Positions 43,863-56,000 are shown, counted from the first letter of the stretch. The stretch is DNA of 64,000 bases from Asterias amurensis (GCF_032118995.1 NC_092665.1:10954512-11018511), one strand, 5' to 3'. Notes: a model not told the origin generated them from the sequence alone. Translations and numbers: made by a program.

Positions 43863-44122
43863 TAAAAAGTTTATGAATCTTTCGCTTTTTCAGCCAAAAG
43901 GTTACATGAGAAATACAGCATGTAGCCTTTTTGAAAAATAACTCCAAGAAAAATTGCTTTTGTATTATTTAAATGAAAACACAATTTTGGTGATTAGTTA
44001 AACATGAAGCTGTTGTCAGTAACGTCTTTTGGTCCAAAATTTAACAACCTGTAATACTGTAAAACGCACTGCACTATCTAGAACCAAAGCCTGGACCTGC
44101 CAGTAGACCGAGAAACACTTAC

Positions 44123-44224
44123 CTTGATGATGTGTTCTTGTAGTCCAAGCTTTCTCGGTTCCTCTCTTCCCGATAAGATGCAACGTTTTTATGAACACTA
44201 CTGCTGGTGCAGTGCGTTTAAATA
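44123..44224 (-). promoter_or_regulatory. Possible promoter and non-coding first exon of the discoidin-SRCR gene
   Basis: On the minus strand a TATTTAAA box (44,217-44,224) is followed about 95 bp later by a strong donor, CATCAAG then GTAAGTG (exon end 44,123). An acceptor CTGCAG lies about 25-30 bp upstream of the ATG at 42,777. This would make a 5' UTR exon and a 1.3-kb first intron. It rests on signal strength only. Confidence 0.35.
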
Positions 44225-44304
44225 CTGTTGAATTTCCATTGAAGTGCTCATCAGTCTGCTTCGGGTTTTGATTGACAATCGATGAGCAGCCAATCATAGA
44301 TACG

Positions 44305-44645
44305 TGTTAAAGTCACTGATTGAATGAAGTGACTTACTCTACCATTGGTTTGGACGAGGCTGTATGTTACAATTGTGGATCAATACCGTGTTAAAGTCAC
44401 TGATTTATGGCAGTGACTTACTCTGTCATTGGTTTGAATGATACTGTATGTTGAATGGATACCAATGGTGTAAAACTCTACACTACATTGTGTATGTGGT
44501 AAAGTCACTGATTGAAAGCAGTGACTTACTCTATCACTGGTTTGAATGAGGCTGTATGTTGAATGGATACCAATGGTGTAAAACTGTACACTACTTTGCA
44601 TATGCCAAAGTCACTGATTGCGGCAGTGACTTCTCTATCACTGGA
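44305..44645 (+). repeat. Tandem array, four units with hairpin heads
   Basis: Each unit opens with AAAGTCACTGATT and a short spacer, then GCAGTGACTTACTCT (a small hairpin), followed by TTTGAATGAGGCTGTATGTT. Units start near 44.31, 44.39, 44.50 and 44.61 kb, with spacing of about 85-108 bp. Non-coding; open frames here come from the repeats. Confidence 0.7.
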
Positions 44646-45534
44646 TGTGAGCTATATAGGCTGTATTACATATATACCAAAGGAGGTCACCTGTGCTAAA
44701 CTCTCTATAATCTAGTTTACGGACGTCTTTTTTCTTCTATGCCCTATACTACGTTGCGCTGTCAGATTGCTTCCTGAAGTACCATGACAGTTTTCTTAAA
44801 TTTCCGCTCGTATGACATTATTCTACCAATATGTTGAGTTAAAGTGCAAGTTTTGTTCAAAATAATACAAAATAAAATTTAATACAGTTCTAACTAGTCT
44901 TTATAAAAAAAATAATACTGTTCAAAAAGACGAACACAAATTAACTGTGCTAGTTTATAATACAAAATTGCATATTGCCGCAGATAGACAGCGCCAAACG
45001 ATCTTTGGTTTTAAGATCAGCACCCCGACTATACCGCTACTAGGAGCGCCTTCTCGTCCATGATGACTGGTCAGTTTGAAAAGAAAAATCAACAGTCACT
45101 GTTCTTTTTTGTTTCATTCGTGGGTATGCCAGGTATGTTACAAATAGATAAATCTGTACGTTTTAAGTCGATATTGCAGTTCTATTTCGGAAAGCTGACT
45201 GTGCGCAACTGTTAGGCCTTAGCTCATCATATGTGATACAGTGAAACTCAGAAGAGTCATCCGTCGGTGATAATTTTGGGAAGTGTTTTCTGTTTTGAGT
45301 GTTACTGTTAAAATGGTTAATGTGATTTGTTTAATTTTTGTAACAATGGACAAGTAGCAGTACACTGGATTTTTCCCCATGTCAGCTTGTTGTTTACAAT
45401 GAGAGTGTAAGTTCTACCCATAAAAACCAATGGTTTGCCATCAAGAAAATATTTACCAGGATTTTCTTCGTAGTTTGGTCTTAAAATATAAGACATGAAC
45501 ATCAATTTTGCTGTACCTTTTAATAAGGGGGGTA

Positions 45535-45780
45535 CATGACCAGAACGCGGACCAACAGAGTGCTACCGCTATAGAAAAAATTAATATTCGCTGGCTTGCC
45601 GTCGTTCCACCGGTGGAAGCCGATGACGTTCCATCAGCAGTCCTCTGTCGGCTGCCGCCAGTGGACCGACGGCGAGCGTGCGGACGTTTGTACGGGTGGT
45701 CCGCCGGTGGCAGCCCGCTAGCGGTGCCACCGGTGGAACGATTACGGACCAATTACGGCTGGCGGACTGGGCGAAAGTGG
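45535..45780. repeat. GC-rich island with repeated CCACCGGTGG
   Basis: A 240-bp GC-rich block in AT-rich surroundings, open in three frames at once. CCACCGGTGG or close variants occur several times, with further inverted matches such as GGTGGTCCGCCGGTGGC. No family recognised; it may be a hairpin element or a foreign fragment. Confidence 0.45.
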
Positions 45781-46195
45781 GACAATATCGCGAGAACCAC
45801 ACAACCAATGTTCATGTTATTTTTAGTTTTAGATCATTTTGAGCATTGAAGATTAAACTTGGGTTACCGTGACCCCATTATGGTGGGACCATATCTCAAG
45901 AACTACACAACCGATTTTCATATTCTTCTCAGTTATAGTTTATATTTTTAGCATTGGAGACTGAACTTGGGAATACAGTGACCCCATCTTGACCTAACTT
46001 TCGGTTGAACCGGAAGTGGGGCCACATTTCAAGAACTACGAAACCGATTTTCAATTATTTCTACAGAACTTTGAGTATTGAAGGTTGAAATTGAGATACT
46101 GTGATTCCAAGTCGAACCTTACTTCCATGTCGACCTAAAGCGATCTCAAGAACTAAATAAAAAAGATTTTCAATTGTTTTTATGTTTCTTTGAGC
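45775..46195 (+). repeat. Degenerate tandem repeat, three to four units of about 110-130 bp
   Basis: Units share TCAAGAACTACACAACCGAT, TTGAGCATTGAAGATT and ACAGTGACCCCAT. Divergence between units is considerable, so the array is old. The last unit runs into a family A hairpin at about 46.2 kb. Confidence 0.6.
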
Positions 46196-46452
46196 ATGAA
46201 GATTTGAGCTCAATCGGTCATCGAAATTGCGAGATAATAACACAAGAAAAAACACCCTTGCCACGCGAAGTTGTGTGCTTTCAGAAGCTTGATTTCGAGA
46301 CCTCAAATTCTGAACTTGAGGTCTCGAAATCAAATTCGTGGAAAATTACTTCTTTCTCGAAAACTACGTTACTTCACAGGAGCCGTTTCTCACAATGTTT
46401 TATACTATCAACAGCTCTCCATTTCTCGTTACCAAGTAAGGTTTTATAACAA
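46195..46452. mobile_element. Hairpin MITE, family A, both ends missing
   Basis: Interior of family A with the GAGACCTCA / TGAGGTCTC hairpin but no terminal GGACAC sequences. Confidence 0.65.
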
Positions 46453-46517
46453 TGGAAACCTTTTGAATGTGGAGTTAGGTACTATAATATGACACAGACT
46501 GATTTACATAAAAAATA

Positions 46518-46985
46518 ATAACTCTCGCCCTATTGTGGTGTTTTACATATAATAATTGTCGCCCTATTGTGGCGTTTTACATAACAACTAATAACAATCA
46601 ACAAAATGTTCAAGGTATAAACACAATGTTATAGCGGCGTTTGATCCCATTTCCCTTCAATTTAAACCCCACTCCAGCATCCAGTAAAGAAGTATTCTTG
46701 AATTTTCATGTACGCCATAACAAATGCTGTAATAGGGCGACAAATAATGCGTCGCCCTTTTGCAGCACAAGTTGTATAACAAATAATTGGGCGACCCTCA
46801 AAAAAGTTCTTTTCTAAATAAATGATTTATTCCTTTACATTAATCAGAAAATCAATTTTGTCAAACAAATAAATAATTATTTTCATAAAAACAGGTTTAT
46901 AAAGCATGTGTTTTTTTCAGATACAACTGTCGCCATTTATTAGAGCATTTTTGATGATGTCGCCCTATTACAGCTGCAGTTAGTG
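46518..46985. repeat. Cluster of GTCGCCCTATT motifs on both strands
   Basis: GTCGCCCTATTGTGG and AATAGGGCGAC-type motifs occur at least six times, on both strands, within 470 bp of AT-rich DNA. There are also two copies of TTGTGGCGTTTTACATA-type sequence. Not a simple tandem array. Confidence 0.55.
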
Positions 46986-47109
46986 TTATATTATTACTAT
47001 TGTTGTTTCATCTTATCACCATGCAAAAGAACGATCATTCATTCGTGCCGGTAACTCCTCGAGTCGGGCTACGTCACGTAGTCTTAGATCTCGAGGGTCT
47101 TTCTTAGGA

Positions 47110-48620
47110 TCCTCGCTGTTCCCAACAGCGCCGCCTTCTGCAAACAGATTTATTCACACCTTTGTCCTATTTCGTCCAGATGTTTCCCCAGTGCTTTCGG
47201 AATGGTGCCGAGCGCCAACCACGACAGGAACTACTTTCACTTTCACCTGCCGAATCTTACGAAGTTCCTTGGCAAGGTCTTGGTACTTTTGGATCTTGTC
47301 CATCTCCTTCGAAGCTACCCTTAAATCTCTCGGCACAGCTATGTCAATGAGATGGGGTTATCATCTTTGCCTTATCCAAGACTACGACATCCGAACGCCT
47401 ATGTTCTATAACATGATCAGCTTGAATGTTAAAGGAACACGTTGCCTTGGATCGGACGAGTTGGTCAAAACAAAAGCGTTTTTAACCGTTTTTTATATAA
47501 TGCATATGGTTGAAAAGATGTTTTAAAAGCAGCATACAATGATCCACACAAGTTTTCCTCGAAATTGCGTGGTTTTCCTTCTACTGTGCGAACTATCACC
47601 GTCGGCCATTTATGGGAGTCAAAATTTTGACCCCCATAAATGGCCGACGTGTTAGTCGACGAGGTAAAAGGAAAACCACGCAATTTCGAGGCATGTTTGT
47701 GTGGATCATTGTATTCTACTTTTACAACATCTTTCTACCCATATGCATTTTATAAAAAACGGTTACAAACGTTTTTCAAAGACCAACTCGACCGATCCAA
47801 GGCAACGTGTTCCTTTAAAGTCCCAGAGGATCTTGACTTGGTCGGTCTCGGTAACTTTCTCCGGAACATGGTCATACCATTTTGCAGTCACTTGGACACC
47901 CAATTTCTTGCACAGATCCCAATAAATTACCATGGCCAACTTGTCATGTGTACCTTTGTACCCCGTCTGGGCCATCTTACTGCACTCGCTGAATGAAAGA
48001 CAGTCTCCTCCGCCTTGTTACACATCCTGCACATAGGAGAGACGTTCGCTTTCTCTATATATTATATACTTGCCTTCATTACATTAATTTGCGCCGCAGT
48101 AATCAAGCCTTCGGTTTCCTTCTTCAAACTCTCCGCTCTTTAACCAATTCCAGGACTTGTTGCAGGCCACTTCTTTAGTACACCTTTTAAAAGAACGAAC
48201 TGTTCTGCCAGTCTTGGTGTCTGTCCTCTTGTACTCCTTCGGCCCAACTTCGCCCGCTTTCAAGTGTTACTGAGCTACTTTTACCGTCAAGTTTTCCTCA
48301 GTCCTGCTAATATGACAATGCAAACTCCTGCGCTCTCTGTCTGCCACACTCAACAACCTCCTACCACCCTCAGCCCTTGGAAGATAAAGCCTGCTCATAT
48401 TCGCCCGCGGATGAAGTATACCACTCATGGTCATCAGTTTTCTTGTTCTCCTGTCCATGACATCTAGGTATTTCCAAGTCCACTCGACTATACCCGCACT
48501 GTAATTCTCCTCTTCACCCATAGCCCGCATCTGTGTACCATCTATGATCTGGCAGAACGATGCCATCGGAATGTGGCCTACCCTCTTTCCCCTCTTCATT
48601 GTCATTGAAGCACATTTCTC
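47110..48620 (-). mobile_element. Non-LTR retrotransposon (LINE) C-terminal fragment, split by a hairpin MITE
   Basis: On the minus strand, pieces of a LINE reverse transcriptase C-terminus are readable. In order these are RTRKLMTMSGILHPRANMSR, LYLPRAEGG, AKWYDHVPEKVTETDQVKIL, ADHVIEHRRSDVVVLDK, then in a shifted frame IDIAVPRDLRVASKEMDKI and QDLAKELRKIRQVKVKVVPV. This KWYEHEP/ILWDF type of domain is common in invertebrate LINEs. A family B element (47,431-47,820) interrupts the frame exactly after ILWDF. One or more frame breaks are present and the 5' part is missing, so it is dead. Confidence 0.75.
47429..47821. mobile_element. TTAA hairpin MITE, family B, inserted in a LINE
   Basis: TTAAAGGAACACGTTGCC at the left and GGCAACGTGTTCCTTTAA at the right. 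The LINE reading frame resumes on the other side with only the TTAA repeated, which fixes the element ends and the target duplication. Confidence 0.85.
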
Positions 48621-48775
48621 AGAAAAAGCAGATGGTTTATCTTACACCCGTCCTTCTTTATTTCATAACCGGCACTTACCTTCCTCAAAACCATCAGTGC
48701 AAGAACAAACAGCAGCGGAGACAGAGAATCACTTTAGAGGTCACTATGAAATTGCTCATACATTCATTTGTCTGC

Positions 48776-49155
48776 TGATTTTGACACTTTGCTTGTTCGT
48801 TGAAAAGTTTTACCAAATAACAGACTGCTCTACCGCTACAACCGCAGTGGGAAAAAAAATATTTAAAACATTTTGAACGAAATCTGTCCACCAACTTGTT
48901 TTTATGCAGCGCCCTCTGTTACACGAAACCGTGAGGCGCTGTACGACTTCGATAAGTATGCAAGTTGCCCTGTTATGTAGGCATGAACCTTTTGTCATGC
49001 TGGCAACATTTTGTCCCTATGCAGTGTGCAGTATTAACAATGCATAACTATTTAAATCTATACCAAAAAGGGACAATTTCTGTCTTAATTTTGCCCGTTC
49101 TGTCTTAATTTGGTTTGACACTGATTTAGATGGGGATAATCAAAGATGGATAACC
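48776..49155 (+). repeat. Dispersed repeat, third copy of the palindrome-centre repeat
   Basis: Shares GCAGCGCCCTCTGTTACACG, TTTTGAACGAAATCTGTCCA and ATACCAAAAAGGGACAA with 20.22-20.60 kb, so this repeat is older than and separate from the protease duplication. Confidence 0.65.
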
Positions 49156-50189
49156 ATTATTCCATGGATGAATTACCGATTGGTAATCTACGTTTTTTTA
49201 ACGGAAATGGTAGCTTTACACGAACATATAAAAAGCAACACCTTTGTCGTGGTCCACAGCGTAAAAGTCCTTCAAGATGGGGATACCACCCAAAAGGTGG
49301 TACCGCAAGGTAGCGACAACAGACTACAAAACACATCAAGATTGTGGCCAATTTCTTCAAACATCCACTTTAATGTGCAAAATGATACCGCTGATAAAAC
49401 ATCATTGGTGTATATCTACACTCCATAGAAACTTTATACAGATACAAGTTACATTTTTTTTATGAGTCGTCAATTTTTGTTGATAACGAACCAGAAAGCA
49501 ACAGACTTTCTTCAAAAAACAACTTTCACGATATTTTACACTAAGAATTGCACTAAAGTCATGTGTTAAACAAAGACATTGTCGAGAAAACTACCTGAGA
49601 AAGCCGTTTGATCAAATCACATGCAACAACATAGAATAAAATAGATGGAGGCCTACAAATGTGCTAAAACAAACAATTGAAAAATTCAACAGCTGACAAG
49701 TTGACATAACAACCACTACGTTGTTAAAAGTTGTTCAACCCGTCATTCGATTTTCTTGCAAATACAGAGTTGGCAAAATTATTTTTTCTAACTGACCTAC
49801 AACCAGCACAAGCAGGTTGGTAATACTTACGTAATGAAACAGGTGAAATAATTGTTTTCTATAGTCCATGTGAACTCTGTTTACAATAAGTGTGACCTTA
49901 TACATTATTTGTGTATCCTATCAGGCCGCGATACTGCACTGGTCATAGGGGAAAATTCACATTTTGTGTCATAACCTCCACATAAAGTCCAAGAGTTACG
50001 AAAGTAAAAGAAAGAATCATTTCAAAATTTACCCAGTCAGTTTCCCTTGTCGTTTATATTGATATCTGAAACAAAAAGTCGCTTAGTCGTTTAGGTGATC
50101 CCCTGGCTGCCGCTTCCCAGGTTGTATCGTAATTTGGGTGTGATCCCTGGCCACACGGCAGTTAACGGTTGTATGGCTTCTGACTGGCA

Positions 50190-50400
50190 CCCCGAACAAA
50201 GATATTGACAACATAGGGACACCGCCAATATAGGGCTAGATAGCTCAGTTGGTAGAGCGCCGGCACGTTAATCCGGAGGTCGTTGGTTCGAATCCCACTC
50301 TAGTCAATTCTTTGTTCAACCCCCAAAATCATTTCAAAATTTACCCAGTGAGTTTCCCTTGTGGTTTATATTGATAAAGTAAAAGAAAGATGGACAAGTT
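50190..50400 (+). mobile_element. tRNA-derived SINE (type 2)
   Basis: The head GGGCTAGATAGCTCAGTTGG with TAGAGCGCCGG and GGTTCGAATCCCACTCTAG folds like a tRNA with an apparent GTT anticodon. A mispair in the anticodon stem and C at position 33 argue against a working tRNA. The tail CAATTCTTTGTTCAACCC and ATTTACCCAGTGAGTTTCCC recurs at 61.0 kb. Confidence 0.75.
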
Positions 50401-51337
50401 TTGAGATGTGCCCCTTTCATCATATCAAAATTTGATAGATTAGACAGTGCAATCTCCATAAAATATAAAGTTTTATGTTTTCTTCTTTTGAGCTGTGTAC
50501 AAATCGTGCCTGCAGGAAGTCCAGGCTCTGTGGCTCTTTTGTAACTATGTGACGTCACAGGTCACATCATCTATACAAACGAATTAAGAATAGTTCAACA
50601 CATGCAGGTAATGTCATATACATTCACAAAAATGCATCCAGGCTTATGGGGCATTCTTTCCTTTGTCCTTAAACTGAACAGTTTTCCATAGACTCTGACT
50701 CAAATTTCTTTCCCCCTTTTCCCCAATGGACCGAGTCCTTTTATTCCGACCCCCTTTTTTGTTTTGTCCTTTGTCTCCATAAGGTACTAAAAATTACAAC
50801 ACACTTGAGTTTACCAGTCAAAATAATATTGCAAGCAACACTCAGCTAATTGTATCTGCTAATACGTGCATGCAAGTGCAGGTCCTTCTAGACTTTGTTC
50901 AAAGTCTGCAATCGTGGCTTTTAGTCTAATCCGATAGCCAAAACACTTTAGTCTGAAACAGCGCCCTCCTGTGGATTAACCTCCGTCATTAACATAAGAT
51001 CACAAGTTAGGGCGTTTGATAGCTACATACATGTACATGTAATCTCTGGGTAAAGTCTTGTGTGGCCGATGTTGATGTGATCTCAGACTTGAAATGAAGT
51101 CTAAGGTCCTCCCCGCCCCCACGTTTTACTTGAGGACGAATTGGAATGTATGACTTTCTAAAACAACAGTCAACCGCTGATTTCACAATGACTAGAATAG
51201 TGTCTAGTTACTGAATCACAATTTCTTGATTTGTGCAATTCATACCAATGTTTGTATGAGAGAGATTGGCTGTTGCTAGCTTGGCGTTTATATCCCCCTG
51301 TGGGAGTTTGCAGAGTTCCCTTGACGGGAGATCATCT

Positions 51338-51362
51338 AAACAAACAAACAAACAAACAAGCT
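51338..51362 (+). repeat. (AAAC)n microsatellite
   Basis: Five to six AAAC units. Confidence 0.85.
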
Positions 51363-52139
51363 AATTTGAGTGATCTTTGCAACCACACCCAGGCCTGATA
51401 CCAAACGCAGGCAACATGAGCAATTACTGCATTTAATGCCCCCGGGGTCAAGGCATATTGGTGCATCTTGATTGTTCCAGTACATTTAAACTGCCCTCGT
51501 AGTAGAGGTGCCCATTACGACATAAAAACTGCCTTGTCCTACAACGAAGTAATAGGCCAGCACAAGTGTTGGAGATCATAGTACTCTACAACTCCTCTAC
51601 AACTGAACTCAGAAAAGCTATCAACATTTGTTTCCACTTCAAAATAATAACTATGTTGGTGCTCATTCTTACAATTCGCATAAGTGGTCCTGCCATCTCG
51701 ATCATTTTTAACAAAGATAATGTCTTATTAAAACATCCAACAACTACTTTACTTTTCAAGTCAAAGTTCAGAACTGCCAACTCTCCCTGATTCTGCGTTC
51801 CCTGAACAAGAAAAAAATCTTTCCAGGAAAAAATCAAAGCAAGTCTCAATGACTATGGTAACTTTTTCCCTAATATGTTGAATGTAGTTCAAAACATATT
51901 CCAGATTGTTGTACAAAATTTGATTGCATTTAATGTGAAAATGTTGACAGCTCTAAAAGTATACCTTTGAATTTTTGGAACCGATTGATCATCAAAATTG
52001 TACATAGATGTACCCAATAAAACTAACTTGTGAACATTTCATTTCAAAAGGTGGTCTAATTTTTTAGATATAATAACCGGAAATCCGGACCGAATATGTC
52101 CACATGAAGAATATTCCTAACCACATTACTTTGAAATGA

Positions 52140-52525
52140 AATGTTTCTCAAAATTCTTTAAAGCGATTGGACCCTTTCGGTACAGAAAAAAAAAATAAAA
52201 GTTCACAGATTTACAAATAACTTGCAGGGTTTACGGAAGGCAATGGTGAAAGACTTCTCGTGAAATATTATTCCATAAAATGCTCTACTTTTTGAGAAAC
52301 AGCAAAACAATATAAATTCTCGTTAACGAGAATTACGGATTTATTTTGAACATGTGTCATGACACGGCGAAATGCGCAGAAACAATGGTGGGTTTATCCG
52401 TTGTTTTCTCCCGACTCCGATGACCGATTGAGCCTAAAATTTCACAGGTTTGTTATTTGATGTAGAAATTGTGGTATACAAAGTGTGGGCCTTGCACAAC
52501 ACTGTTTACCAAAAGGGTCCAATGG
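52140..52525. mobile_element. TTAA hairpin MITE, family C
   Basis: Ends TTTAAAGCGATTGGACCCTT and AAGGGTCCAATGGCTGTAAT. The core ATTCTCGTTAACGAGAAT is a perfect palindrome. Confidence 0.75.
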
Positions 52526-52688
52526 CTGTAATTACACTATCAAAGTTGCTGTAGGCTTCAAACCAAAACTTGTTATTACCATTAGTTCTTAAAGTGAGAC
52601 CGAACTCATACCTTCCATTAAACAAAGACGAGCTAAGTTTTGCAAAAGTTGACAATCTAATCACCCAAAATACATTAACTGAATACTT

Positions 52689-52694
52689 TTTATT
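52689..52694 (-). terminator. USP48: Candidate polyadenylation signal of USP48
   Basis: AATAAA on the minus strand about 400 bp past the USP48 stop. Another AATAAA at 52,770-52,775 (320 bp past the stop) is equally possible. Confidence 0.4.
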
Positions 52695-53088
52695 CAGGCA
52701 CAGAAGCCTGCCATATTCTTATATTTTCATACCTCTCACTGTTGTTCCCCGTTTCGTTGAAAATTGTTATTTATTATTATTCACAGCTTTTTAAAACTAA
52801 TTTCTCGTCATATTTCTCAATTCTTCTTTAATGAATTCTACAACTCCTCATGGCAAGTACAAAAATATATCCAGGCAAGACATCTTTCGGTGTAAACTTC
52901 TACAGATGATTATTTCTGCTCAAAAGAAACGACACAGATTTGTTTCGACATTAAATTGTTTACCCAAGAGCATCTGGGATAAAGGAGTTCTCACAGGAGA
53001 GGTTATATCGAGGTCTGCTCCTACTTCCTTCATCTTCTGTTCATTATAGGCCACTCCCACAAAGGCAACTCCTCGTAGGCCACTCCCA

Positions 53089-56000
53089 TTATAGGCCACT
53101 CCCAAGAAGGCCCGTTCCTTTAAAGATAAAACGGTGGTCTTGAGATTAGAGGAATTCCACACAGTGATTCAAATATATCCCTTCCTGTGAAATACGCTAA
53201 AATTACATTCACGCTTGTGTGCAGACCCTACTCATTGGCAAACTGCATAAAATTGTGCACTAAGCAGACGCGCAATCCCGTCTGCAAAACGCAGCCATTA
53301 GCCGTGTACAAAACAGCGCAATATTCCCTATATAATATTTTGCCAACCAAAATGTTAGTGTGCACGCGCTGTGTGCAATTTACATATTTCATGGGAAGGG
53401 TCTATTAACAGTAGAAATAACAATTATACATGTACGCAATTACTTTGAAGTTGTGGCTTTTAAAAGAGCTATACATTTCAGGACCACTTGGCCATTTAAA
53501 AGCACACAAACTAACTTTTCTTTTTGATTCAGTGAGTACTCTTTAGTTTTAGTTGAGCAAGAGAGAGCATCCAAAAGTACAAAATTCATAAAAAAAATTA
53601 CCTTTAAATCCTTCTTCTGGAACATTTGAGGCTAGAAAGAAAAGAAGAGAGCAGGAATCTGGTTAAGAAAATATCATCTTAAAGAAGGTAAGATTTAACT
53701 GTAAAAAATATTTAAAATAAACTGTACTTTCATTTCAAGCAATTGCACTAACGAGATTAACATTTTTTTTTTTTTGACCCATGCAGTTGTACTTTCAGTC
53801 AAAAGTAAACTTTTTTCTAGCCATTACAGGGATGTGATATAAAATGTTGAGAAAAAAAAAAACTGAACTCCTGAGCGCTAAGCGCGAAAGCATGCAAGCT
53901 CGAAGACCTGCGAGCATGAAGCCCAATTATTAACATTTATCTTCAGTTTTAAAAGCTCTACTCTGGGGGCGTTATGAGACATTTCTTTTAGAGTTTTATC
54001 TGGTCAAAGGCAACTCAGTTTGGACACTCATATAAATACATGTTCTCATTACATAGCAATCAATATGGAAAAGCTCCGGTTAAAGCCATTGGGCCCTTTC
54101 GGTAAACAGTATTGTCCAAGGCCCATACTTTGTGTACCAAAACTTCTATATCAAATAACAAACCTGTGAAAACAACGGAAACACCCACCCTTGTTTCCGC
54201 GCGTTTCGCCGTGTCATGACATGTGTTTAAAATAAATCCGTAATTCTCGTTAACGAGAATTGGAATTGTTTTACTGTTTTCTCAAAAAGTAAAGCAATTC
54301 ATGGAATAGTATTTCAAGAGAAGTATTTCACCACTACCTTCTGTAAACCCTGTAAGTTAATTGTAAATCTGTGAACTTTTTTTTTTTCTGTACCGAAAGG
54401 GATCAATGGCTTTAAGAAAGAGGCTAGTCTAAAACATCCTTTTCATCTGGCAACTCACACCTGTTATCTTCATGTAATTCCTTTCCAAAACAGTGGACTT
54501 TATTGGATCATGCACAAACAAAAAGACCTGCTGACTGGCCCAAGTAAACTGCTCATGCTTTTTTGTTTAATGACCAAAGGAATTCAATGTAAACACTACC
54601 ACTCAGAGAAAAGGAAATATTTTTTCCAAGTTTTTTTGCCTTAACTTGGATATCTTTTACAGAGCCTGTAATGTGAATATTTTCATAAACCTGATCTTAC
54701 CTCTATATATTTCATCCATTACCAATGGGTCCTCGGTCAATGGCATGTCCACTTTAAGCGTTATAACACATTCTGGTTCGACTCCCAGACTGGACAGAGT
54801 GGCTGCATTATCAGCCAGTTGCAGACCGCGAAGAACAAGAGTCTGATCAAATGGTGCCACAGAGAAGGCATGCATGACCTAGAAGAAAAGAAAATAGTAA
54901 CAGTGATTCCTTTCATAAAACTTACTGAAGGAACACATTGCCTTGGATTGGACGAGTTGGTCTTTGAAAAGGGTTTGAAACCGTTTGTTAGAAAGATGTT
55001 TTTAAAGTAGAATATAATGATTCAGACAAACATGCTTTGAAATTGCATGGTTTTCGTTTTACGTCGCGAACTAACAAGGTCGGCCATTTTATGGAGTCAA
55101 AATTTTGACTTGACAAAATGGCCGACTGTGTTTCTTCGCAATGTTAAAGGAAAACTGTGCAATTTTGAGAAATGTTTGTGTGGATCAATATATTCTACTT
55201 TTCAGTTATCTATCTAACCATTTGCATTTCATCCCAAACAGTCTCAAATGCTTTTCAAAGACCAACTCGACCGATCCAAGGCAAAGTGTTCCTTTAACTA
55301 GACAAAAGCCAAATCATGCGGTTGTGGTCCAAAGAATAGTGATCATGGCTGCTGTGTTCTTGAGTTCGACACATAACTAATACGCTTAGTTTGGCGTGTC
55401 ATTGCCGAGTGGATAAGAGCACCGGACTCAAGCTCTGGTGTGTCTGATCATTAGAGTGTAGGTTTTAGTCCCTGTTGTGACACTTGTGTCCTTAAGCAAG
55501 ACACTACCAGTATTGCTGCATCCTTCGCATGGGGCGTAAAGCTGTTGGTCCTGTATGTTGTGCAATGCACTTAAAAGAACACAGTGCACTTATTGAAAAG
55601 AAAAGGAGTTCGCCCAGGTGTTCCCAATTTGATTGGCTGCATATTGCGTCACTGCATCTTGTAGACCATTACATGGTGCTATTGAAAGGAATGAGTTTCA
55701 TACTTCAAAACAGTAGCTCCACATACCTTGCAGGAAAAATCGTGAATGCTGAAGCGCCATGAGCGGCACTGCATGAGCCCTAAAGTATGAAGCCACTCAT
55801 TATTCTACAATTGCTTCTCTTCTCTCAGGGGTGAATGAGTGCCTGCGAGGGCAGAGGTGGTTCTTGTAACTGATTTAGCTTGGAGTGCTACATACTTAGC
55901 AGCACAAGTCACTGCCCCAAGCTTGCCTATCCAAATGAATATATATCTCATTCAGCCACACACCCTGACGGGTGATCTGAATAAGAACTGCAGGCCAGTA

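Larger units (their letters stand above)
44650..53080. other. Gene-free region between two minus-strand genes
   Basis: Contains tandem arrays (45.8, 46.5 kb), a LINE fragment split by a hairpin (47.1-48.6 kb), a copy of the palindrome-centre repeat (48.8 kb), a SINE (50.2 kb) and a family C hairpin (52.1 kb). The stretches 49.2-50.2 and 50.6-52.1 kb hold nothing I can name. 52.6-53.08 kb would be 3' UTR or downstream flank of USP48. Confidence 0.5.

Noticed and set aside
50236-50310. Possible tRNA-Asn gene
   Set aside because: A- and B-boxes are present, but the anticodon stem has a mispair, position 33 is not T, and the sequence continues into a SINE tail shared with 61.0 kb.
52920-53162. 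80-codon frame over the USP48 last exon
   Set aside because: It is out of phase; the correct frame gives GTGLLGSGL and a stop, matching the USP48 ending.
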